Part shown: positions 10,263 through 22,714 of the stretch, in pieces | Position numbering within the stretch: position 1 is the first letter of the stretch | Layout of the letters: each line of letters begins with the position of its first letter | Assembly (NCBI GenBank): GCA_003415625.1 | Contig: PYIU01000002.1 | Location: 1,550,001 to 1,614,000, forward strand | Length of the DNA: 64,000 nt | Origin: Aquanectria penicillioides | Taxonomy: Eukaryota > Ascomycota > Sordariomycetes > Hypocreales > Nectriaceae | Reading direction: 5' to 3' | The notes under the pieces: generated by a model | Database searches by the model: none | What the model saw: only the letters and a program-made list of their open reading frames with translations | What the model was told of the DNA's origin: nothing | Translations under genes and position numbers: made by a program

Positions 10263-12697
10263 GGCTGCTGCAACTTCTCCTCCGCCTTTGACGCGGGCGT
10301 GCCTTGTTTGAAAGCTGAGGAAGCTCACAACATGAACGATAGCTAGTAGGAGCACTTTGAAACGAAGCCGTGACAGGGATTGAGGGCGAAGTTGATGTTA
10401 AGGACGAGACTGTTGTCGGACCACACGATACTGCGAAAGATGTGTGGGGAGGTGGGACGGGCAGTTTCTGACGTAGTCTGCCTGTTAGCGGCGTGTAGGC
10501 GTACGGAGTAGGAGCAGTTCGTGGGGCGTTATAACGAGAAGGAGACAGTCCCGAAGCCCCAGGCGTTGGCACTAGTCGTGGGAAAACTTCTCCTCGAGGA
10601 GAATAGTGGGATGAGCGTGGAAGGTGATATGATGGTTCGAGGAAGAAAAGGAGGGAGAAAGGAAAACCAAGAGGCAAAAAAAGAGATCCACGGACACCAA
10701 GGCGACGAGCGGTGATGTAAGGGAAGCAGGAACGAAAGGTAGGGTGGGATTGCCTCAGTCCAGTAAACCAAGCATCAGTGTTCACAGAAACAAGGAGAAG
10801 ATACAGTGTAAAGGGTACCTTCCTCTAGCCTAATTCCTTGTTGCCACCTTTTGAGTCAAGTCCCAAGTGCCAAAGCGCGTGGGGGGAAGGTCAAATGGTT
10901 ATTATTAGTGGCTTTATGCCGCTGTGGTCAACATACTACTGGGGGCTACTGGATGCTACTGGGTCACCGGTGAAGGGTAAGAAGGGGCCCTGGAGTGGAG
11001 GTTGGCCCTCAAGGTTCTCGCGGCCACTCTCGCCCGCATCATCATTGGCTACAGCGCCGACCCGCCCGCTTGCCCGTCGATCAGGGCATGGAAATCGACT
11101 GCTCGGTGAGACAAGGTACCGAATACTGCCAGCCACTGTACATGAGGCATTGCCGCTGCGGTCGGATCCTAATGTCGATCCATTTGGACAGGCAGTCAAG
11201 CCGTCGCAATAAGGCCGGCACTCTTGTGTAGTTGCCGTGGGGGTGCGGCCCAAAAGCAAAGGGGAAGAAAGCCCTGTCCCGCTCCTTCCACTCTCGGTTT
11301 CCACTACGCCGAACGAGCCAAGCAAGATGCTAAGCTACTGGACAAGACAGTCTCACAGTCAACCTGCTGCTGACACAACGAAGTGGGACCTGAATAACTG
11401 TTTTAGTATTCATGCCGCAGGAATGTGTTCCCCTCCGGATGCGGCGGTAGCAAGTTGGCAGGTACTCGTGCTTGCCGATCTGGGGCTGTCTGTCTGTCTC
11501 TGCGGACCAGAGAGATCAATGTCCACCCCAGTGATGTGCGTGAGACACCGCCAGCTTAGGCGACGAATCAAGCCTGTGCATTTCGTCATCCATCGGCTCT
11601 AGTGCGAGCCTCATCTGTATCAAGGCTGTCTAGTTAGTGTATCAGGAAGTCATATGTTGACTTCATTGCTATTGTAGACAGACACCGCTTCAGTGTGTCT
11701 AATAGCCTATAATTCCTCGCATAATGTCCACCCAGGCATGCTATTGCAGATGTGGTGTGAGGTCGAAACCTGAACTCCCCGATGGGCCGAGATGACCCAA
11801 CTTCTTTGCCCACTGTTGCTCTGTCGCCTGCACGCCACATCTCATCTCACCACGCCCGCCGCCTTACGCATGCAGTGCCACAAACCGTTGTTTGCCGCAC
11901 GACAGTGCATTCATTCAAAGTAGCTATATTTCCAGACTGTCTCCTAGCTGTTTCCAAATGGGACGCGTTGGATCAAGGTTGCGGATCCTGCGGCCCGCGC
12001 TGATACAAGATGCTTCGGGCCCAAATCTTGTGCCATGACACCCGGATGGCCTGCACGCTACACCAAGTTGTGATACTTGCATCCTCGTGTGAACCCAAAC
12101 GAGGTTGTGACACAAATGTACAGCTACAACACTCTTATCATGGTGTAGGATCCTCAAAAGGAAAGAGACACAGTCGCAGCTTGAATCGTCCTTAGCATGG
12201 CTCTTGCTTCGAGCAGTTCGAAGCTGCCCAATCTCACCCGTCATACCTGGTCCAAAAAAGCTTCAATATGGTTCGACAGTGAAATTACGCTTTTACAGCA
12301 TAGAAAACCAAAGCTTTCCAAGATCACTGTCATCTGACGTCAACCAAGTGGGGCCAAACCAGGATCCCGGCTGGACCCTTGATTTGATTGACACCGTTTC
12401 GGCGGAAAATCTCCGGGTTTTCAGACATCCAAAAATTTCACACATGTGCCTGCAGCTCTCACGCAGACAAGCTGAGCTTCTGCCGGTAGGTCAGCCCGTG
12501 GGTTCAAGACATCGCGAGTTCAACAGTGCAATTGAACCTGAGCCCAGCCTCGTGACCTCGCACGACGCCACTTTTTCATCCCGTGTTCTTTTTCAATTCG
12601 ACGGTTGCAAAATATATTTTCCTCTTTTATACAAGCTGCTGCCCCAATTCTCCAATCGAAGCTCGCTAGCCCACACCCCACTCGAAGCTTCAGCACC
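10263..12697. other. 2.4-kb divergent intergenic region
   Basis: It holds the upstream regions of the ZIP and NUC1 genes. Minus-strand ORFs 10231-10785 and 10529-10771 and the large plus-strand ORF from 12204 lack domains; the last overlaps NUC1 in the wrong frame. No gene supported. Confidence 0.5.
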
Positions 12698-13735
12698 ATG
12701 TCCAAGGCTACGCTTGCAACCATTGCCATCGGCGCTGGAGGCGGTGCCGCCATTACAGCTGCCCTGTACTCCATCCGTGGAGGCAAGCGTTCGGAAGCTC
12801 AGGAGGCCCTGGCTCCGCCCACCACCGCCAACTCCTTCGCCGCTCCCGTCCCAACGGCTCCAGCTCCCGCCGGCGTCCCGGCGTCCCAGGTCTTCGGTCC
12901 CCCGGCCGTCGTTCCTCCTACCTCCCCCCTCGCCGCCAACTCCCTCGTCGATCCGGCCGGTCTCTTCGAGTACGGCTTCCCGGGCCCCGTGGCCGACCTC
13001 GCCAACCGGACCGCTCTCGTCTCCAGCTACGACCGCCGCACCCGCAACCCCCACTGGGTCGTCGAGCACATCACCCCCGAATCTCTCCGCCACCGCGAAG
13101 GCGATCGCAAGCATTCCAACTTCCTCGAAGATGACTCCGTGCCCCAGAAGTTCCGCGCCCTCCTCAAGGACTACTTCCGCTCCGGTTACGACCGTGGCCA
13201 CCAGGTCCCCGCTGCAGACTGCAAGTGGTCCCAAAAGGCCATGGATGATACCTTCTACCTCACGAATATGTGCCCTCAGGTTGGCGAGGGCTTCAACCGT
13301 GATTACTGGGCCCATTTTGAGGACTTTTGCCGCCGCCTGACTGAGAGATATCCCTCAGTCCGAATCGCTACGGGGCCCCTCTACCTTCCCAAACAGGATC
13401 CTGTCGACAAGAAGTGGTACGTCAAGTACGAGGTGATTGGCAACCCCCCAAACGTTGCTGTCCCTACCCACTTCTACAAGGTCATCTTCGCCGAGGACGG
13501 CAAGGCCGGCGGCAACGTGGCCCTCGGTGCCTTCGTCCTCCCCAACGCCCCCATCGACAACAAGAAGCCCATCACAGACTTTGAGGTGCCTCTGGAAGCT
13601 GTCGAGCGTGCCAGCGGCCTCGAGTTTGCTTCCAAGCTACCTGTTCAGCGAAGACGCCGTCTGTGTGCCGATACCACATGTGCCCTCGTGATTCGGGACT
13701 TTGCGGACAAGCAAAAGGCCTTCCCGAAGGCGTGA
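12698..13735 (+). CDS. NUC1: Mitochondrial DNA/RNA non-specific endonuclease, NUC1/EndoG family
   Basis: Single exon, 345 aa. An N-terminal Ala/Gly-rich hydrophobic segment (ATLATIAIGAGGGAAITAAL) serves as mitochondrial targeting and membrane anchor. A Pro/Ala-rich linker follows, then the beta-beta-alpha-Me nuclease fold. The active-site motif reads YDRGHQVPAADCKWS near residue 165, where His is the general base, followed by FYLTNMCPQVGEGFN with the metal-binding Asn. Family members act in mitochondrial DNA turnover and apoptosis-like death. The family usually shows DRGHMAPA and NMSPQ; the Gln and Cys substitutions here are conservative fungal variants. ATG 12698 was chosen because the longer frame from 12605 begins with TTG, not ATG. 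Confidence 0.93.
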   Translation: MSKATLATIAIGAGGGAAITAALYSIRGGKRSEAQEALAPPTTANSFAAPVPTAPAPAGVPASQVFGPPAVVPPTSPLAANSLVDPAGLFEYGFPGPVADLANRTALVSSYDRRTRNPHWVVEHITPESLRHREGDRKHSNFLEDDSVPQKFRALLKDYFRSGYDRGHQVPAADCKWSQKAMDDTFYLTNMCPQVGEGFNRDYWAHFEDFCRRLTERYPSVRIATGPLYLPKQDPVDKKWYVKYEVIGNPPNVAVPTHFYKVIFAEDGKAGGNVALGAFVLPNAPIDNKKPITDFEVPLEAVERASGLEFASKLPVQRRRRLCADTTCALVIRDFADKQKAFPKA

Positions 13736-14181
13736 ATTCTATGACAAAAAGATGATGTATTTCTACGTATCTAGAAGGGTTCAGCGTTCCCCTTCTGGCT
13801 TGTAACTTCGAGCCCCCCCCCCCCCAAAAAAAAAAAACTTGGATAGCTTGATATGTGCTTCTAGAGGCCTTTCATCAAACAACCTCTGAAAAGTAAACAG
13901 AGCATTTCACGACTCTAGCTAGATTTGATCGTAGGCCATGATAGCAACGGCATGGTCAGTCATTAAGTGTACACTAGCCGATCAATAGAAACAAATCCAT
14001 TTGAAATTATCCCTAGACCCAAGTCGATCTAATTATCTGCTTCCATGACGGAGCCCACAATGATATATATCCGCTTCCCTTGAAAAGGAAGCCCGTGATA
14101 GTCAACCACATCAACTTTTCTTCATTCTACCACCAACGCCGTAGGGTATCGACTTGTCGACATCACAAATGATCCTCCATT
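13736..14181. other. Convergent spacer of NUC1 and PFS2 with poly-C/poly-A tract
   Basis: A C11 run directly followed by A12 lies near 13814-13837. No gene seen. Confidence 0.55.
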
Positions 14182-16595
14182 TTACCGGATCCGAGTATAC
14201 TTCCCCTGTCGTTGCTCCTGTCGTAGACTCTCCTCTTGGCTAGGCAAGGGAGCTCGTCGGCGGGCCTCTGCCTTGAGCTCCGCCTCGCTCATGACACCAG
14301 CTCCAGGCATGGGAGGCGGTGGAACCGGAAGGGGGAAGTTTCCAGGAGGGGGCAAGTTTCCAGGAGGAGGGATGAAACCGGGAGGCAAGGCTCCAGGAGG
14401 TGGGAGTGGAACACCCGCCTTCTTCATGAGCTCGATGAGCTGGGCGGGATCGGGAGGGTTGTTGGGATCCAGGCCTGGAAGCGGGGGTGGAGGGGCACCG
14501 TTGAGCCCTGGTAGAGGGAATGGGAGTGGAGGAGGTGGTGCGCTCGAGTTGGCGCCGACACCAGGAATGACGGGTGGCGGTGGTGGTGCAGCCGCACCCA
14601 GGCCAGGTACGCCTCCGCCAAGGGGAAGTCCAGGAATACCAGGAAGGCCAGGAACAATGGACTTGGGGGCGTCCTGGTCAACCAAGGCGTCCATCTCATC
14701 CTCCATCTGCTGCTGCTCCTCCTCCTGTCGCTGGCGTCGATTGCCACGGCGGTCCCAGGTTCCTTGAGCCTCAGCGGCTGCTTCACCGATATGATATCGG
14801 TCCTGGAACACGTCAGTGTCACCTGGTCTAGCACGTGTCCAAAAGCGAGTAATCCTGTCGTTTGATCCAGAGGCAAGAATATGGCCAAGAGGATGCCAAT
14901 CAAGAGACCAGATAGCATAGTCATGGGCATAGGGGACCTTGTGAGTTGGCCAGATTGACTGGGCAGGGGCAGTGGAAGGATCAGGACTATCATATGGTGC
15001 AACAGTCAAGGGTTGACCTGGGGGTGGGTTAGGCGTGTCCAAGAGATAATGAAACAGCGAGCCATCCATGCCGCCGGTGCTGAGCAGGTTGGGGTGGATG
15101 GGGTGCCATGTCAGCGTGGAGATGTCCTTCTCGTGGCCCTTGAGCAGGCAAATGTCTCGCATCATGCGGAGATCAAATACTCGCGCCGTTTGATCTCGGG
15201 CAGAGGTAGCCAAGCAACCGCCTCGAACCTTTTCAAACAAAACCCTGGTGATAGTGCTCTTGTGGCCGTGGAGGGTGGTGAGGCATCTGCCTGTGCGGGG
15301 GTCCCAAAGTTTGACCAAATGGTCCTTGGATCCAGAGACCAGAAGACCCTTGGTCGGGTGCCAATCTACACTCTTGGCATCCCAGCCGTGACCCTCAAGC
15401 TTCGATTCCATTTGCCCCAAGGCAAAGTCGAAGATCTTGAGTGTTGAATCATCGCTAGCAGTGACAAATTTGGAATCGTTGGGACTAAAGGCGAGGTCTC
15501 GGATGGGGTCGGTGTGCGCGTTGATACTCTGAACGTTGTTGAAGTTTGGCTGCCAGTACTTTATAACACCGTCATGATCTGCCGAGATAAGCCAATCATC
15601 ACTATGAGAATACTCCAGGGCTCGAATGGCTGAGTCATGGGCCTGCATGATGGTTTCAAAGTTGAAGCCGGTTCCATTCCACAAAGTGAATTCGCCACTC
15701 GTTGACGCCGTTAAGAGTCTTCGGCCTTCCGGTGTCCATCGAACAACATTGATAGGATGCTTAATCTTGTTGAGTGAAGAGTGGAGGTGCTTAATGGGAA
15801 TACTATCGCCGGCAAAGGTTGGTCTAGCGGCAGGGGGGATCATCTATCCGACAGTGTTAGCAACTCAGTCCGAGATATTAGGGATGAATGATTCAGCTTA
15901 CGTTAACGATGTAGCTAGCACTTGGTCGCTCAGCTTCACCCATGTAACCTCCTTTGTAGTTTGGCACACGATGGTGTTGCCAATGGGTGACGGTGGCGCC
16001 ATAGTCAGTGACGGGCCCTGTTGGATTGACAGTTAGACCCTCGAACAACGTTGCCTTGTCTCTGTCTCTCTCGTCCATCGCTTAGCATCAGCGAGAGCCG
16101 CCAGAGTTGAATAGGCGGCTCCGAATTCAATGTCCCCCACCAAAAATACCAAAAAAAAAAGGAAGAGAGAAAATCAAGGTGGCAGCTCCAAGAAGATACT
16201 GTATTCTCGCGAATCTGTGGATAGGTAGAGGAGGAGTGACGACAATGATATGAAGGGGATTATATACATGACGGAATGCCCTCATATCCGGCGTACCAAA
16301 GGGGCTAAATAATGATGAATGGCCATTGTGATTTAAGGTCATGACAATAAGTAGTTGAGTGAATGGTGATGCATTGTTGTGAGTAGAAAATGTATGCAAA
16401 GTGAATAGGCGACCAGCACTTTCTGGTACTGAGCAGGAGGGAGCGGAGCCGGTAAGGAAAATACAATAGTGACTAAAGAAAATGGCAATAGGAACAACAG
16501 AAATACTCACGTCGACCTCGAACCTTGACAAAACCTCCATCCTGACCCTGACCGGCAGATCGGTCACCATGGTCGCCACGAGGCTCATAAGCCAT
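14182..16595 (-). CDS. PFS2: Polyadenylation factor subunit 2 (WD40 protein of CPF)
   Basis: A scaffold of the cleavage and polyadenylation factor, needed for mRNA 3'-end cleavage in the nucleus. There are three exons (16595-16511, 16017-15902, 15843-14182) and 620 aa. Intron 2 (15844-15901) is 58 nt, but intron 1 (16018-16510) is 493 nt, long for this genome. The junctions restore [20 protein letters not shown], a hallmark of the family. WD40 repeats run from about residue 90 to 400 with typical WHP and [10 protein letters not shown] endings. The C-terminal 150 residues are Pro/Gly-rich with PPPP runs, as in filamentous fungi. It is divergent from the DGAT1 gene. Confidence 0.93.
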
Positions 16596-17917
16596 TGTGG
16601 CTATTGCCCTTTTGAAGGCTCAAGCATCCACGACAAACGACAAGTCTCTAGGTACTGGAAGCGCGTCTCTTGGGGTGGATAAGAATATGCACAAACAAGA
16701 ATTTAGGTCTTGTGGATAATGAAGTCGCTGGTCGGGCGGGTTGCCTTTTCGGGCACCTAGGAGCGTAACGATAGAGATAGTGAATGGAATGAATGAAATA
16801 CTAGGCTTGGAGCTGTCGAGCTGTCGCGTACAACGAGTTGAAGTCTGGGGCAGACTGAGCTTGTGGCAAGATTAAGCGGGGATCAGCCGAGGCATGAGTC
16901 TCCGGATCATGTGATCACGTGTCAGACTGTTTGTTGGGTGAGGTGCCTAAGTACCTAGGTGCACTGGCCGCGGTTGGTGGCTACCTACCACACACAGGCA
17001 CATACACCTTACCCAGCGCTCTCAGCCATTTGAATCTACGGTACAACGTCCTCCCACCCTTCCTAAAGATTACGCAACGGGAGATCTGGCCAAGATCGAT
17101 CTCTACGCAAAACTATCTCAGCCATTTCTCTTTGGCTGCAATTCGTTGGGGTTCGGCACATGCGGATTGTAACCGAGCTTCCACACCTTTGACACTACCA
17201 CACCTCTCACCAGCAGGATGCGATGCACTTTCACATGCTCAACACCAAAACGGGCCAGCAACACGCTGCACATCGCAGGGCCCCAGCAGCTGTCGACGGA
17301 CCCCTCAGCGCCACCATGCGGCGGTCCCAGGGGCCAATGCCCCACTGAGCCTCCACTGCCCTCCCATCAATCCTCCGCTAACTGGCCTGAGCGACGCTAC
17401 AGAGCCCGAACAGCCCTGGGAGAAGCTCCAAACTAGCCCCGCCAGGACGCTGCATGGCATGCCACAGAAGGAAGCCGCCGACCCATTCCACTAGCGACTC
17501 GGCGTGCCGTAACGAACGCTCAATGTCACCAAAAAAAAGTCAACCACCCTGCCAGCTTCAACTCGGGGGGCTTGGAGCTTGGAATTTGCCCCCTCTTCCT
17601 TCACTTGGCAGCTCAATCAGCCGATTCCCTACATTCCTCTACACCCTTTCCTCATTCCTAGTTCATTGTGCATTATTCCCCGGAAGCATCCCTGACCGTT
17701 GAGAGCTGCAGGAAGCCCGGCGTGGTTTGCCATTTGGCTTCTGTGGCGCTCACTCCATGACACAGGGACCGCCTTATCAGGTCTCACCACCATATAACTT
17801 GACTTCGGGAGGCCGCGCCTTTTCTTCCTTCCTCCAGACGTCGCATTTTCTCTCCCTCACAGGCCATCGCCGTCTGCCTCTCGCTCCGTCTGTGTCCGCA
17901 GACAAACCCTGGGCACT
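16596..17917. other. 1.3-kb divergent promoter region of PFS2 and DGAT1
   Basis: Contains CT-rich leader sequence before 17918. The plus-strand ORF 16919-17494 has no recognisable domain. Confidence 0.5.
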
Positions 17918-19630
17918 ATGAATTCGGCCACTGCGACCAGCATCGAGGCCTCCAATGGCTCCATGTCCAGCACCGTTTCCCGGCGCTCCGGTAACGACGT
18001 CACTGAGCGCGAGCCGCACAAACAAAGCAACGGGACCACTACAGAACTGCCACAAAAGTCATCGCGAAAGTACAGACATGTCGCTGCAGTCCACTCCAAG
18101 ACGAGGCCTTCGTGTCTCAGTCACGACTCTGACGCCGCTCCCAGCTTCTTGGGCTTCCGAAATCTCATGGTCATCGTGTTAGGTACGTTTCAGGTTCGCC
18201 GTAGGGTCAGCGTAATGTGGTCGTCATTGACTCTTGGCAGTGGTCAGCAATTTGCGCTTGATGATTGAAAATATCCAAAAGGTGTGTTTTTTATGCCCCT
18301 CAGCGATTCTGGATCCCCGGCAAACTGACACAGCCAACGCTTCTTAGTATGGGGTCCTGATTTGTCTGAAATGCCATGATTATAGCCGACAGGACATCTT
18401 CCTGGGGCTTTCGCTCTACTTTCTCATCCCATGCCACCTCATCGCGGCATACCTTATCGAACTTGCTGCCGCCCAGCAGGCACGCGGATCAATTAGGCGG
18501 ATCAAAGAAGGTCCTCCAGGCACTTCTGAAGCAGAGCGCAAGAAGTTCCACTCTACCTGGGTCGTCGTGGCCTGGGCGCACGCCCTCAACATATCCCTTG
18601 CTCTCACTATCACGACTCTTGTCGTATATTTCAAGGTTCACCACCCTCTCATCGGTACCTTGACTGAAATGCACACCGTTATTGTTTGGTTGAAGACTGC
18701 ATCGTATGCTTTCACGAATCGCGATCTGCGCCATGCTTATCTCCACCCCGTTGAGGGTGAACGAGAGCTCGTCCCCAAGCTTTATGAGCAGTGTCCGTAT
18801 CCCCAGAACATTACCCTAGGTAACTTGATTTATTTCTGGTGGGCCCCTACTCTGGTATACCAGCCCGTTTATCCCCGGACAGACAAGATCAGGTGGGTAT
18901 TTGTTTTTAAGAGACTGGGAGAAGTATTCTGCCTCAGCGCTTTCATCTGGGTTACGAGTGCTCAGTATGCCGCGCCCGTTTTGCGAAACTCGCTCGACAA
19001 GATTGCCTCACTAGACATCACCTCTATTCTGGAGCGGCTCATGAAGCTCTCCACTATCTCGCTCGTCATCTGGCTAGCCGGGTTCTTTGCTCTGTTCCAG
19101 TCTTTCCTCAACGCCCTGGCAGAAATCTTGAGATTCGGAGACAGATCCTTCTATGACGATTGGTGGAATAGTGAGAGCCTTGGTGCTTACTGGCGGACGT
19201 GGAACAAACCAGTCTACACCTACTTCAAGCGTCATGTATACATGCCCATGATCGGACGTGGCTGGAGCCCTCAGGCTGCCAGCTTGGTTGTTTTCTTTGT
19301 TTCCGCCGTGCTCCATGAAATTCTCGTCGGTGTTCCCACGCACAACATTATTGGTAAGTGACTTACTTCCGAAACGTTTCTTGTCGCTCCCAACTGACCA
19401 TCATAGGCGTTGCCTTCTTAGGAATGTTCCTACAGCTTCCATTAATCGCCATTACCCGGCCACTGGAGAAGATGAAGCATGGTAACACTGGGAAATTGAT
19501 TGGAAATATCACCTTCTGGGTTTCTTTTACAATGTTTGGGCAGCCATTCGCTGCATTAATGTACTTTTACGCTTGGCAGGCCAAGTACGGCAGCGTCAGC
19601 AAACAAATGGCGCCAGCCACCAGTGCATAA
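17918..19630 (+). CDS. Diacylglycerol/sterol O-acyltransferase, DGAT1-type MBOAT
   Basis: Makes triacylglycerol from diacylglycerol and acyl-CoA in the ER. Four exons: 17918-18182, a 41-nt exon 18241-18281, 18348-19353 and 19407-19630, for 511 aa. All introns are short with GTACGT, GTGTGT and GTAAGT donors. The small exon completes VVSNLRLMIENIQKYG, which aligns with the first membrane segment of DGAT1. FYDDWWNSESLGAYWRTWN is the acyl-CoA:acyltransferase signature, and the catalytic His is in FVSAVLHEILVGVP. Length and N-terminus fit DGAT1 better than sterol acyltransferases, but substrate cannot be fixed from sequence alone. It is convergent with STE14 (204 bp apart). Confidence 0.88.
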
Positions 19631-19834
19631 AAATTTCGAAGATTTTAGAAAGGGTTCTTGGAAGGCAATAATTAGTCGGACTCATTAAATATCGGTTTGT
19701 CTACCATCATATTCATTCCAAACAAAGGACAGTTTGTACCAAGTCATCTCCAAAAACACAGCAATAAATTTGCAGACAGGCAGTACGAGACAAGATCATC
19801 TTGGCATGACTTTTAAAACGGCCCTAGGCTCCGT

Positions 19835-20706
19835 CTATCCGATGAAGGGCATCCTGGTGCCAACCTGCTTTCGGTATTCAAGATAATCATCCTTGAAAAA
19901 CTCAATCAGTTTGGCCTCCTCGTGCCTTATCCTTCTGCTGAAGAACAGCCACAGGACTGCGGCGTATCCAAAGAAGCAAATAATGTTCCCCATCACCAGC
20001 TGCGTCCCCAGCCCCCAGTAAAAGAATCCGAAATAGCTTGGATGCCTAAAAAAGAGTAGATTCCGGTCGTAATAAGTCGATGAGACTGAGCCTTCCTCGT
20101 CTGCACCAGATGGTTGAAACTTGCGCCGGCATGCAGCATCGCTGTCGACCGAACAATTTGCCCAACAATGGTAAAGACCAGTCCTAAGACAAGTAGCCAG
20201 TGACCCAATCCAAAGGGTGTCCAGTTACGGTTCGGGAAAAAGCCGTTGACGAGGGCACACTCAAGAAAGGCAGTCGAGTGGGCGACAGCATACGCGGGCC
20301 AGTTGGCCGTCAGGAGGAAGCTGTCAACTTTGGCGACGAGGGTGTTGCGCTCAGCGGTGGTCCAGAACTCAAGAAAGTGGAAGGCTGAGAGGGCGAGAAG
20401 GAAGAATGGCAATCTCCAAATAGGGCTATTAGTGAAGACGAGGAGAGCAAATATCGCAATGACGCTGCTCGCGAGGGTGATGCCCAGGCAGAAGGCTCTC
20501 AAGGCAATACCAGCAAGAGATTTAGGTTGGCCCGGGAAGAACGGTTTCATAGAATAGATGTCGTGGATAAAAACCGGAGGGTCAGAGTCGTCGGATGACG
20601 AATAGTCCGCAGCTGGTCGCGGTACACCATGATGATTTGCCATGGGGCTGAAGTTGACCTGGTGAGTGGCCGGGCGGCTCCCAGAGGTAGCTCGAGTCTC
20701 AGCCAT
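19835..20706 (-). CDS. STE14: Protein-S-isoprenylcysteine O-methyltransferase, frame broken at a T6/slippery site
   Basis: Methylates the C-terminal prenylcysteine of CaaX proteins (Ras, pheromone) in the ER membrane. From ATG 20706 the frame encodes several membrane segments and HRLITTGIYS, then runs out of homology and stops near 19993 (237 aa). The conserved ending RHPSYFGFFYWGLGTQLVMG, with the catalytic tail HEEAKLIEFF, lies in the -1 frame from 20047 to TAG 19835-19837. The joined product would be about 290 aa. The switch sits on T TTT TTA (20053-20047) in exact slippery phase. No intron fits, because coding sequence abuts on both sides. One missing T in the assembly is the simplest explanation; programmed -1 frameshifting is the alternative. 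Confidence 0.88.
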
Positions 20707-22159
20707 GGTGAGGTCGATAATAAAGAGAAATATGGTCGGAAATAATAGGTAGCAAGATAGGAGAAGAGGTTCAGGGGGCGATCCGGGGGTCTCAACGCGT
20801 CTGCAGGCTACTCAAGAGCCACCTGGTTGAACTCAAGCGAAGTTCGATCAGGGGACGAAAAATGAAATGATGATGAGGAGGGAGAGAGAGAGAAGGGAAA
20901 ATCAGCAGAAGAGAAAAGAATGTAAGAGTGAAACAGAAAGAAAAAGAAGAAGAAGAAACGGCTACCACGTTTGCGCGCTTTCCATTATCCACGCGGTGCG
21001 GCGTCGTGGGGTTCGATTGTAACAAAGTGAACAATACGAAGCCGGTCAAAGTTGGTCTTTTGCGTATGGATTCTCCTAGGCAGGGGTTGCCCACACCCGG
21101 AAGTGGGCTTCGGGTGGCAGTTCTACCGGCTTAGCGGTCTCCTGGGCGCTAGTGCAAGGATTACTGTGCCGGGTTGAAGTACCATCAAGCTGGCTGTACG
21201 TCAGCAAAATATGATGAGGATCTGCTAAACCAAGCGCCACAAAGTATGCACTTGTCTCTGAATTATAGAGTCTGCGTGATACCCGTTTGAGTTTTACGAT
21301 ATTATTGTTTTTGCCGGTACCTTCGTGTGTGAAGGTGTGGATTGTGAACATGGCCATGTTGTCATCGCCTTTTTCTTCTTCCTGGTAGGGTTTGAGCGTG
21401 AGGTACCCCTTTCTCAAAGATACCTGGCACAGCCCACATGTCAAGAACGCTAGCATTTCCATTGTTCTGATAACGGCCTCGACAACGTGACATATGTTCC
21501 GGATGACCAAAATCATAGGTATCCAGTTGACGCAATTTGCTGCAAATTCTCGTGCTTTTCTGCTTTTCTACGTAGCTATAGTTTATCCGAATTCTGGTCT
21601 CACGGCCAATGGATAAGCAACCCAAGCAACCCGGCTGTGCCACTGGCCTGGCTCCAAAATCTTCGTCGCAGCCTCTTCATTTGTTTGCACCTGTGACGGA
21701 ACTGCTACTTCGGAGAGGCCAGGTGCATCTCGTTCAAGTCCCAACCACAGAGATGGCGAATTCTCTAGTTTCGTATGGCCATAATCAGGGGACGCCCCAA
21801 ACTTGTGCCATGCATTTTATTTACTCCCACATCCAGAGAGCCACAGACAGTCCTTGTTCCCCAGAAGCATTTTTTGGAGGATTTCACAAGCTGACGAGTG
21901 GTCACACATCAAAAACGGCAGACTTCGTTAACACTAAAACAAAACGCATCCGTCTCTAAATACAGTATTGCCGTGACGTAATATGTTGATAGCTTTTTAC
22001 CTCAAACCAAACCTTACGCCGTCGCTTCAAAAACATGCCGTTTATAGATAGGGAGAGCATGCAAAGCAACTTCGCCCTACAAGCATCTCTGCTACTTTGG
22101 ACAAACCCTGCTTCGGCGATTTCAAATCCATGGGTTCATTCAGGAAGATGAACCCCTCC
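20707..22159. other. 1.45-kb intergenic region
   Basis: Upstream of STE14 it is purine-rich on the plus strand (20875-20960). ORFs 21076-21516 (-) and 21362-21643 (-) have no family features. No gene supported. Confidence 0.5.
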
Positions 22160-22714
22160 TTAAAGTCCACCTTGTATTGAGAATGACGAAATGACGAGGA
22201 CGAGCACATTGATGAATCCCCAGGTGCATGGTATCCATGTATTCATCTCGTAGTATCCCGCAGAGTATACAGCTCCTAGCCTGAAGACAAGTTAGGAATC
22301 TTTCCTAAAAAAAAACAATATCATCGGATGCACTGACACAAGACCAACTATGCTACCTGCCATCACAGCCTCAAAGCCTGCCATGATGAGGTAAACGATT
22401 GGGACAGCCCAAAGGTACTTCCAGGATGACTTTTTCCAGCCGTGAGTAAACATGGCGATCAGCACTGCACCCATATGGAATACGGTGTAAAGGATGAGCG
22501 TCCATATTAGCGTAAAGCGCCAGACATCCAGGACATAGTAAAGTGTGTATCGCTTGTCGGATGTGGTGTCATACAATGTTTGGGCGTTTAGGGACGGGAA
22601 TCGCGGTGTCTTGTAGGTCTCGGGGGTTCGTTTGGGAACGCCATCTATAGGGTTTCCATTAGTCTGCCTGTGTTCGGGGTGCGGGCAAGAGGCCTGTACG
22701 TACCGTGCCATCAT
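22160..22714 (-). CDS. Integral membrane protein, TMEM170 family
   Basis: Exon 1 (22714-22338) and exon 2 (22280-22160) are joined over a 57-nt intron with GTCAGT donor, CCTAAC branch and CAG acceptor, giving 165 aa. The join replaces a spurious continuation and restores SIVGLVLGAVYSAGYYEMN, a membrane helix. Three or four hydrophobic segments are visible (FTLIWTLILYTVFHMGAV, YLWAVPIVYLIMAGFEAV, and the exon-2 segment VLVLVISSFSIQGGL). I recognise the family as fungal TMEM170-like proteins; animal members shape ER and nuclear envelope membranes, but the fungal role is not established. An alternative start is the second Met at 22711. It is divergent from PEX8. Confidence 0.78.

Noticed and set aside
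12204..13340. 378-codon plus-strand ORF
   Set aside because: Overlaps NUC1 in another frame; Pro/Ser/Arg-rich low-complexity translation without domains.
21076..21516. 146-codon minus-strand ORF
   Set aside because: No family resemblance and no promoter-like sequence; could at most be non-coding RNA.
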